From contig JFHB01000069.1 of NCBI GenBank assembly GCA_000729835.1, positions 62,001 through 126,000 of the forward strand: DNA of 64,000 nucleotides, read 5' to 3'. Of this stretch, positions 55,137 through 64,000 are shown piece after piece (the first letter of the stretch is position 1; each line of letters opens with the position of its first letter). The DNA comes from Atkinsonella hypoxylon. Its lineage: Eukaryota > Ascomycota > Sordariomycetes > Hypocreales > Clavicipitaceae. Both the position numbers and the translations under genes were made by a program. The notes under the pieces were generated by a model. It did no database searches. It was not told where the DNA came from and was given only the letters and a program-made list of their open reading frames with translations.

Positions 55137-58100
55137 ATGGCGTCTTATTTCCAGTCCTTTCGGGGCTCTGGCATGCCTAAGCGCCTGCTTCGATATGCCC
55201 TCTCACGCGTCGACTTGCTCGACGCCGAAGCACTCGATATAGATAATCTCGACCTGGCATTAGGAAGAAACACGATATTTGAATTCAGAGATGTCGGAAT
55301 CAAGCTCGAGGTATGTCTTTGGTTGTTCGTTCAGAAGATATCTTGGCTTTCGCATGCTAATCTACGCGCTGTAATAGAAGCTCCAAAAGCTACTCAGCTT
55401 ACCACCTTCATTCGGTCTAGAGAAAGCCAAGGTCCTTCTCCTTCGTATCACAATACCGATGGACTTCTACACCAGTCCGATCATTGTCGAAGTTGAGGGA
55501 GTGGACGTTCGCTTAAAAGTGCTCGGTGATGCATACAAAATGGCTCAAACGTCAAGTGTAAACCTCCAAGATACGACAGATCTCGTTCCGAATACAGCCG
55601 ATTTAGCACAGTCGTTTCTGGAGTTAGAGCCAATATCCGAGAGGAGACGGCTAGAGAGTGCCTTGACTGCCGAAACCCACGAACTAGGCGCCTCGGTGAC
55701 TATCAGCGATGACGGCAGCGAAGATGATTCACACTTTGGCACTGGTCAGCCGCTCTCGTTGCCTGGCTTCCTAACCGCTTTCTTGCAGGGGATTGTTGAT
55801 AGGACTCAGATCATGATAAAAAACGTCACTTTTCAGCTTGAATTGGAAGTGCCGTCTGAGCTGAACTCATCTAAGCTGGAGCCCGTCTCATTCCAGATCT
55901 CGTTGGGACAGGTAGAGGTAGAAGGAATCACTTCAGGCATGAACCTGGGTAACGACAGATCACCACAAATAGTTCATCAGAAAGGCAAGCGACATGCCTC
56001 CATCTCAAACATCCGAGCTTGCCTTATATCCGAAGCCGACGCATTTGTTGGGCTAACTCGCTCACCATCCCTTGCTTCACCGTCGCTTGCTTCCTCACCA
56101 GCCATGACCCGAAATCCAACGTCCCGCCAGGCCACCTCTTTGTTTCAAGGAAGTTTCCATGATCAACCTATGGCTGCGCTTCAAGAGAGATTCCGCGAAC
56201 GATTGTCTGACGATGTCGAGTTTCATAGCCCAGAAGATCATCTTGCTGATGGCGAGGATGCGTTGACGATTCCGCCCGGTATGTCAGATGTGGAATGTGC
56301 TTTGGCGGATGGACCAGAGGATGATCTTGAAGAACAAGGCTCATCAATAAAACGGTCATCGACGTATTTTGGCCCTGAAGATCTTGCAAATTCCTCGGTC
56401 CTTTTCCATTCCTCCGTTGTTGAAAGTGAGCACCAGTCGCCAGCCCAGTCGAAAACAGTCAGCCAATTGCTGGAGATGGCCACAACCCCGCATAGAGACA
56501 ACCTCGCACATGCTGAATACTATCATGATGCCGGTCCTTGTGATTCAATCCTCTCCGGCACCTATGATGAGACAGTCTGTGACTCAAACTCTAAACCTGG
56601 TTCAATTGTAGCCTCTGCAGATGACTTGACTCAATCACACTTATATAGTCATGAAGAAGCAGCCAGCATGTACATGAGTGCCTTCTCACATGCCAATGAA
56701 TCATCCAAATTTCTGGACGAGAAGGATTCGGATGGAAGCGAAAACCCTCAGCAGACTCAAAGCACCGAAAGTGCCATCACCAATCCAGACAAAGCCCCAT
56801 GCCAGACCCTCAAACTGGTCAAACCAAAGCATGTTACCCCGGAACTCCTGGACGAGGGAGCGAAAGAAGCAAATCCGTTCATGGGAGAGGAACCCCAGTC
56901 ACATGATATTGCACACAGGAGACCGGGCACACCGGTTATGCCAGGAGCGTGGGACGAAAGTACTGACGATAGCCCCCATATAACTACTGCTCCGGCACAA
57001 GACACCGCCAAGTTAAACCTGAGATCTGCCCAGCAAAACCAAGCTGGATCCGACACGGACAGTAGCTTGCCATCACCTGCTTTTAGCAGGGCATCGCTTC
57101 TGCCATTGAAACCTACTAATGCATCTGAAAGTCCAGAAGATGATGGCATTACAACCCCGAAAGGCCCTCCAAAGCTTGTCAAGGAAATCCTGCAGCTTGA
57201 TCTTGTCTCGGTCTACATCCAGTCCCAGCACCAGCATATAAATATCGAGCTCGACTCCCCAGAGTCCTTGAATAGGATATCCCAGACATCAGGGCAGCCT
57301 ACTTATCCGCAAGCACCTGGAGAATTCCCGACAACTCGCCCTTCCTCTCCGAGGCGCCCTCAACCCACGCACAAGGAAGCACATGATGGCACGGCTTTTG
57401 GGCAGTTGGAGGTAATTTTCTCACCAGTAACTCTCAATCTCGACGCGTCCATCGCGTTTTTATTGGCCATGGTAGTCAAGAGGCTGTTGAAGGCTATAAC
57501 AGGTGTCGAAGTGCCAGCTCCAAATGAACAACCTCGGGCAGCCCAAGCGTCAAAATCTAGTACTGGGCCTCGCATCCAAGTTGTTTTTGAAGAAATAGCA
57601 GTGAATTTTCTGAATAGTTTGAGTGGGCTGGTTAATCCTACGTTTCAGCCTGAAGAGCTCCTCTCCTTTAACAATGACCAGGAAGTTCTTCTGAACCTGA
57701 CCTTGTCACACCTGAAAATCACGTCTTTCCCCCTGACAAAAAATGCAAACATTTCAATGGCGGCAAGCAGAGCTATTTCACCCCATGCTGGAGATATGCT
57801 TACTAAAATTGAGCTGAACAAGTTTCGATTCGGTTACGCCAGGGGCGATATCCTTTCATTCGATTGTGCGAAACAGATGAATACTTCCATCAAAGATTCG
57901 TTTGTTTCGACAGGTCATGATGTTGGAATTGAAATCCTTCAATCTGGTAACACGATTAGAACTAATGTAGAAACGCTGCCTCTTGTTGTACAAATTGACT
58001 TGCAACGGCTGGATGAGACTTTTGGCTGGTTTGGTGGTTTAAGCAGCTTTCTCAATATGAGCGCATCGATGATGCTCAGCCCATCGCCAGCGGCAAAGCC

Positions 58101-61100
58101 TGTCCAATCTGTGCCGAAGCCAAAGGTTAGAGGCGTGCGATTCGATGCCCCGATCAACCCCCAGGACAAGTCAGCCGCATCACAGAACAAGATTAATGTG
58201 AGGATTGGGGGCACGTTGATTGAACTCGTCGGCAAAGACTGCAGTGTGGCCGCGGAAACGAGCGCCCTGAAGTTCGTCAGTCGAGACGAAGGCATCGGCG
58301 TCGGGTGTAGCAGGATACGGGTGTCTGGTCCATACCTGAAGAATTCACTTGCAGACCCAGCGATCACTACCGAGATAGGAGGAATGAGACTTGACTTTCT
58401 CATGGCGCCCAAAGACACGGATCTTGAAAAGCTCCTTGAGCTTATCATTCCTTCCAAGGTGAAGTTCGATCATGAGGACGATGAAGTAATGGTTGACACT
58501 CTTTTACGCCAGAGGAGGAAAGGGTCTGTCCTGCGAGCTGCGCTCGATACTGTAAATGTTTCGGTCAAGAACATTGCACAGCTGTCCGCTGTTCCCGCAC
58601 TCGGCGAAGAAATTGGCAAGTTAGCAGCTGTGGCGAAATATCTCCCAGAAGATGATCGCCCTGGCTTACTCACATTGACACGAGTCCAAAAGTTGTCCGT
58701 CAGCTGTGAACTTATGGAGAACATTGGACAGCTTGACTGCGAAATTCGAGACATTGAAGTGGGACAGATTACCGTCCCGTCACTTGTTGCTGTTGCTGTT
58801 CATGGCATTAATGTGCGCCGGAATAAGACGGAAGAGCTTGTTAGCTCCTGCTTGTTTGACGGTGCATTAGATCAACCTTCCAATGGCCCTATTCTCATGG
58901 TGCGCATGATTGGCGATGAGATTGAGCCCATTATCAAATTGAAATTGCAGGATCTGAGATTTGAATATCGGGTTTCTACAATTCTGGACTTTCTTAACCT
59001 CGATGCGGAGGCCACGCCTCAAGATTTTGAAGCCGGTCTGGCCGCATCTGTGGCAAACCTTGGGGATCAAGCACATAATGCCCTTGCGCTGTCTTCTTCA
59101 GTGAAGCCCGAGAAGTCTGCCACAACGAGAAAACCGACGACCTTGGATATTGGTCTGAGGGACTGCACAGTTGGATTGAATCCATTTAAGCTGCCTTCAA
59201 AGATGGCTGTTGCCCTTACTGACGCACATATCGAGGCCATAATGCCTCAAGCCGGTCGAACCAAGATTACTTTAGCGATCAACAAGGCGTCCATTCTTTT
59301 GACAGACGATGTGGGACAAATTGAAAGTGCAGGCGGCCCGTCTGGAATTCCCAGAGTGCGGTCATCTTCACCAGTGTCGCGACAAGTGGAGGAGATGTGT
59401 GCCCGTGGTTTTGTCGACATTTGCTACATTTCATCGGCCAGTGTTGTTGCTTCCATCATGCCAGATCCTAGTAGCGACACCAAAGTTGAAGTCGAAGTAC
59501 GAGATGATCTGCTCGTATTGGAAACGTGCGCCGATTCAACGCAGACGCTTATTACCCTTGCAAATGCACTTAAACCACCGACCCCCCCGGCAAAGGAGAA
59601 CAAGTACAGGACCAAAGTGCTTCCCGTCCAAGACCTCCTGGCGTCGATCTCCCCCGAAGCGTTTGGACGACCGGAAGGTGAATACGACTTTGATCAAGAC
59701 TTTGCAGGCGCACAGGAAATGGCAGGTAGCGGCTCCGAGGACGAATTTGGAAGCGAACGAATGCTTCCTGTCGATTCTCGGTTCTACGGGTCACAGTCCG
59801 CCGGAGAAGAACTGTTTGATGCAACAAAGTGCTTAGGCATGTCTCGTGATGCATTGATGGAGGATACAAATGAAGGCGTCTTATTGACCGGCTTCAGTCA
59901 AGCCAGAAGCGAGCTGGCAGAGAGCACCGGTGATTTAGTTATTCATGACAACTTTTATGATCAGAATACCCCAGCAGAGCATACGGCCATGGTCTGGAAT
60001 TCCAACACGAACTCGTACGACCAAGCAACGTCGAAACTAGTCAAGCAAAGTCCGTTAAAGGTATCGGTGCGTGATGTTCATATCATTTGGAATCTTTTTG
60101 ATGGTTATGATTGGACACATACGCGTGACATCATCACGAAAGCCGTAGAAGATGTTGAAATCAAGGCGACAGAGCGACAAGCTCGGCGATCAGGCATGCA
60201 GGTGTATGACGAAGACATTGACGACGAAGAAACCATTGGCGACTTTCTGTTCAACTCAATCTACATAGGCATCCCGTCCAATCGCGACCCACGGGACCTC
60301 ACACGTGCCATTAATGAAGGCCTTCACGACAACGGTACAGAGACAGAGTCTGTTGTTACGACCACCATGACCATGAACACCAACCGGACTGCGTGGCGCT
60401 CCCATAGAAAATCCAAAAAGCATCTTCGTTTGAACCGCAGCAAGCATCACAAAATAACTTTCGAGCTGAAGGGAGTTAACGTCGATATGGTTCTTTTCCC
60501 GCCAGGAACGGGCGAGACTGTCAGTAGTATTGATGCTCGAGTGGAGAATTTTGACATATTTGATCATGTACCCACGTCGACTTGGAAGAAGTTTGCAACC
60601 TATGATCAAGACCACGGAGAGCGTGAGATGGGTACTAGCATGATCCACGTCGAGCTCCTGAACGTCAAGCCAATACCTCATCTTGCGGCATCGGAGATGG
60701 TGGTCCGGGCGACTGTCCTGCCACTCCGACTGCATGTGGACCAGGATGCCTTGGACTTCATCACTCGATTCTTCGAGTTCAAAGACGAGAAGATACCGGT
60801 TCATGCCTCGCCTAGCGACGTTCCATTCGTCCAACGAGCAGAGATTATGGATATTCCGGTCAAGCTAGACTTCAAACCCAAGAGAGTCGACTACGGTGGG
60901 CTTCGATCGGGCCATACGACGGAATTCATGAATTTTATCGTCCTTGAGGAGTCCCGGATGGTTCTGCGGCATGTTATTATCTATGGCGTGGCTGGATTTG
61001 ATCGACTAGGCAAGACTTTGAATGATATCTGGATGCCCGATGTTCGAACAAATCAGCTTCCTGGTGTCGTTGCTGGATTGGCGCCAGTACGATCTCTGGT

Positions 61101-61711
61101 TAACATTGGCAGCGGCTTCAGAGATTTGATCGAAATTCCCCTGCGAGAATACCAGAAGGACGGTAGGGTCGTCCGAAGTATTTCCAAGGGAGCTGTCGCA
61201 TTTGCTCGCACCACGGGCACAGAACTGATCAAGCTAGGTGCGAAGCTAGCCGTGGGCACGCAGTATGCTCTCCAGGGAGCCGAGGATATGCTCACGGAGC
61301 GTACGCAGCCGGAAGGGACATGGGAAGAAGACAATGCCGACCCCGAAGACAAGAAGCAGATTTCTTTGTATGCAGACCAGCCTACTGGGGTATTGCAAGG
61401 AATTCGAGGGGGCTTCCGATCGCTCACTCGAGATGTGAATCTGGCGCGAGATGCCATTATAGCGGTCCCTGGTGAAGTGATGGCAACGCAGTCAGCAGCA
61501 GGCGCAGCCAAGGCAGTGTTGAACAGAGCACCAACCATAATATTCCGCCCGGCCGTTGGTGTCACCAAGGCGATAGGACAGACGCTCATGGGGGCAACGA
61601 ACACGCTCGATCAAGACAACAGGAGACGCATAGGCGAGGTGAGTTGGAAAAGAACTCTTTTCTGTGCTCAGCGTGATGTGCTGACTTGGAATGCAGAAAT
61701 ACAAACATTGA
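55137..61711 (+). CDS. atg2: autophagy lipid-transfer protein Atg2
   Basis: Exons 55137-55310, 55378-61638 and 61697-61711 give 2,149 residues. The start MASYFQSFRGSGMPKRLLRY is the conserved chorein-type N-terminus. After the first intron it continues KLQKLLSLPPSFGLEKAKVL and ITIPMDFYTSPIIVEVEGVD. The long middle holds beta-sheet groove segments and Ser-rich loops (about 200-600). The conserved C-terminal region includes DIPVKLDFKPKRVDYGGLRS, MNFIVLEESRMVLRHVIIYG and PVRSLVNIGSGFRDLIEIPL, and ends NRRRIGEKYKH. The last exon codes only KYKH and stop; reading through the intron would add a false tail to 61845. Atg2 is a bridge-like protein that moves phospholipids from the ER to the growing phagophore with Atg9 and Atg18 (established family knowledge). 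Confidence 0.97.
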
Positions 61712-62378
61712 GCGCATCATGCAAAAAAACGACATACGTACTTTATATACATGAGAGAAACGACAGAATCAACCCCAACATACCCAGGTCCTTTGTGCAT
61801 TACTTTGGCGTTCTGGTCTGGCAGGTTAGGCCAGTTTTTTTTTAAACTCAAATTTACGCAGCATGGTACACTGGCGACATGAGCAACACATGTTACTGGA
61901 GAAGATTGCCTGTACATAGCTGTTGTGTAGCGAACAAGACTGTAGCACCATTTCATTTGATTCTTTTTTCTAGAGTTGTACATGGGCACGAACCCCAGAC
62001 GTTGTGATGTTGGAGTATCATGGGAATCCTAGTTTAGAGAACTGCATCTCCCATATCTAGATCTATTCTGTTCTTCTTTTCCTTTGCCACATACACTAGC
62101 CAGATCTACGTTCTAAATAAAGTTGTTGTGAAGCATGGCTGTAGTCTTGCTATACATCATGACTGAACTTGGGGACTTTATGTGTCCCCAGACACAGACA
62201 CTTGAGAATCAAAGGGCGATGCATCTGTCCATCCGTCTAGCAAGACACGATGGGACAATGGACTCCGCCTCCCAAAAGCAGTACGTCGAGGTAAAGGGGA
62301 AAAGCACAAGCCAAACAGCATCCTGTACAGCCATCACCAGCATCGTCCAAATAGAGAACAGAAAAGAAAAGAAAGAGA
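61712..62378. other. convergent spacer between atg2 and the GT8 gene
   Basis: 667 bp with both 3' ends. AT-rich, with a T run near 61833-61843. No protein-like frame. Confidence 0.55.
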
Positions 62379-63391
62379 CTACGCATCAGGCAGGCCCAGA
62401 GCCCTCTCCTCCTCCACCCTCCGCCTATTCGCATCAACCCACCACCTATGCGTCTCCTCCGTCCCATTCCATCGCCCCATCTCATCCAGCTCCGCCCAGG
62501 GCTTCGGGCTCAATATGTAATGCACGTTCTTCACCCTGTCATCCCTCCATATCGCCCCGTGCACATCCTCCCTCCTCAACGTCTTGAGCGCGTTGTATAC
62601 ATAAGGCAAGGACACCCACCTCCCCTTGTACAAATCCGCAAGCAGGTCCTGATCGGGAAAAGTGTACTCGTCGCCATGGGCGTCCATGTGCCGCAGGATC
62701 TGGTCGTACAGCACCCCGGACGGATTGACGACGAGCAGGCCGCTGTTCAGGGCGCCGAGGCCGAGTGCGGGATCGGCGCCCGTCGTCTGCGCGGCCTCGG
62801 GATCCCCGTGCTGGGAGGTGAAGGCGCAGTTCTGGGGCACCCAGGTCGGCGGGTAGTGCGCTCGCCGCATGGGATTGCACACGCAGGCGTGCGAGGCGGC
62901 GAAGAGGCGGCTGCTCGCGGGCGAAGACGAAGACGAAGACGAAGACGGCGGGTCGAGCTCGAGGTCCATCAGCTCGTCCATGTTGCGCCGGACGAGCATG
63001 TCGCTGTCGAGCTGGACCACGCGGGTGAACTGGGTGAGGTTGAAGACGTTGAGCTTGGTCCAGCAGTCGTTGAAGCGCGCGTCCTGCACGTACGTCTTGG
63101 TCTTTCCCGAGCGCGGGGAGAGGAACGGCACGGGCAGGCTGGGGATGTTGCGGGCGGAGAGCGCCTGGCGGACTGGCGCGGGTAGGGACGGCGTGTAGAG
63201 CGCTATGAGGGGGTACTTTGTTTGCACGGCGCGCAGGGAGTGCGCGAGCGTGAGGAGGCCTGGGAGGTAGCTTGTGTTGGTGATGAGGGTGGCCCAGACT
63301 TGTTGGACGTTAGACGTGAGAATAGAAGGCGTCTTTTGGTGAAAGTCTCACCTTTGTCTGATTCAATCGATATGGACGATGGTTCTGCCAT
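62379..63391 (-). CDS. GT8-family glycosyltransferase, glycogenin/galactinol-synthase-like
   Basis: Exons 63391-63352 and 63298-62379 give 319 residues. The splice joins MAEPSSISIESDK to VWATLITNTSYLPGLLTLAH, a normal GT8 start. Features: VQDARFNDCWTKLNVFNLTQ, the metal-binding DxD in RVVQLDSDMLV, then QNCAFTSQHGD and GALNSGLLVVNPSG. Later come DQDLLADLYKGRWVSLPYVY and KNVHYILSPKPW, with the His/Pro-Trp end typical of the family. There is no signal peptide or membrane span, so it is probably cytosolic; the sugar and acceptor are unknown. A Ser run after the DxD domain (about residues 148-156) comes from a GAAGAC repeat. Long frames on the opposite strand of this GC-rich gene are shadows. Confidence 0.9.
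62923..62946. repeat. GAAGAC repeat inside the GT8 gene
   Basis: Four tandem hexamers; on the coding strand they give a run of serines after the DxD domain. Copy changes would keep the frame. Confidence 0.85.
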
Positions 63392-64000
63392 TCTGAGTTT
63401 TCCTTCTTCGTTTCTGCTTATTTGTAAAGGGTCACCTGGGAGAGAGAAGAGGGGGAAAATGGGGGCTATGGCGGAAGTTGTGATGAGAAGGACAAGGTGA
63501 GGTGGACGTGGTTTGACGATAGAAAGCCGATGGAGGTTGTGGTGTTGGGGTGTGGGGGTGTGGGGGTGCATATATAGAGTACAGACAGAGTACAGACAGT
63601 TCATTGCGCCTTCTTAAAATAGGCAAGCGGCGTTGCATGCATGCGTACATTGTATTGTATATATGTCTGCATACCGCGGTAAATAGCAAAGGTAACTAAC
63701 TAGGTACTTGCGTGTACGCATTTGTTCCCGTCATGACAATGCGGAATCGAAAAAGAATCAAGTCCTAGCCGCTTGGCCCGAGAAGGGCACCGGTCTTGCT
63801 TCGCCGTCGGATGTTGCACGAACCATGAACAGTGCTTATGCAAGTCACTCATCCATCAGATGATGAATACACCTGTCGGAAATCTACGCCTCTCATAACT
63901 AACTGACAGATAAAACGCCGTGGTTCGTAAGCTAGGTAACAACATCGTAAACCGTGCCTTGCAACTCCTCTGCTATGGGAATGGCATGCTCTTCTGAAAT
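63392..64000. other. upstream region of the GT8 gene to the window edge
   Basis: 609 bp with GT-rich simple sequence (about 63536-63570) and a partial ACTAGGTAC word near 63699. No gene is recognisable before the window ends. Confidence 0.5.

Noticed and set aside
61639..61845. Extended C-terminus of Atg2 by reading through
   Set aside because: A GTGAGT donor at 61639 and a GCAG acceptor at 61693-61696 give the conserved short end KYKH; the read-through tail is not family-like.
62448..63185. 245-codon plus-strand open frame
   Set aside because: Antisense shadow of the GC-rich GT8 gene, whose motifs and splice structure are clear.

Overview
The window reads as nuclear chromosomal DNA of a filamentous ascomycete (Pezizomycotina), most likely Sordariomycetes/Hypocreales. 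The reasons are short introns (about 60-110 nt) with GT-AG borders and CTAAC/CTGAC-like branch sites, single-gene transcription units on both strands, ascomycete-specific gene families, and fungal NLR and dynamin remnants. The species cannot be named from what is visible. Exon structures were worked out by hand. Each final model was checked for reading-frame continuity and for family motifs continuing across the junctions, but no expression data were available.

Layout, left to right. A 5'-truncated mitochondrial PPR protein gene (1-2187, +) converges on a Zn2Cys6 DNA-binding domain fused to a maltose-acetyltransferase-like domain (3113-5415, -). Then comes an unusually long stretch of about 9.1 kb without a convincing gene, full of microsatellites and short palindromes. 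Next are Swc4 (14550-16541, -), a p24/GOLD cargo receptor (17167-18105, +) and a Yck-type casein kinase I (19921-21480, -), followed by a 3.4 kb gene-poor gap. After the gap lie a Kv-beta-like aldo/keto reductase (24917-26145, +), a nitronate monooxygenase (26577-28066, +), an SCP2 lipid-transfer protein (28351-29047, -) and a LETM1-like mitochondrial protein (30313-31565, -).

The most unusual part is 32-43 kb. A 2,275-residue protein joins a UPF1/ZNFX1-like SF1 helicase, an NFX1-like cysteine cluster and three tandem CbxX/CfqX AAA ATPase modules (32045-39022, -). It is transcribed divergently from a fungal-specific gene with a cysteine-rich tail (39609-41065, +). Immediately beyond lie the broken remains of an NLR-type gene (nucleoside-phosphorylase start joined to an ankyrin end) and of a dynamin GED domain. 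They are followed by a free methionine-R-sulfoxide reductase gene whose model needs a 3-nt first coding exon and a 5-nt microexon.

The right part is housekeeping: a C2-domain cytokinesis protein (Inn1/Fic1 type), Utp15, dynactin p25, an Fms1-like amine oxidase, the autophagy lipid-transfer protein Atg2 (2,149 aa), and a GT8 glycosyltransferase. Between the amine oxidase and atg2 is a minisatellite-rich divergent spacer. I saw no convincing tRNA, rRNA, CRISPR array or intact transposon.
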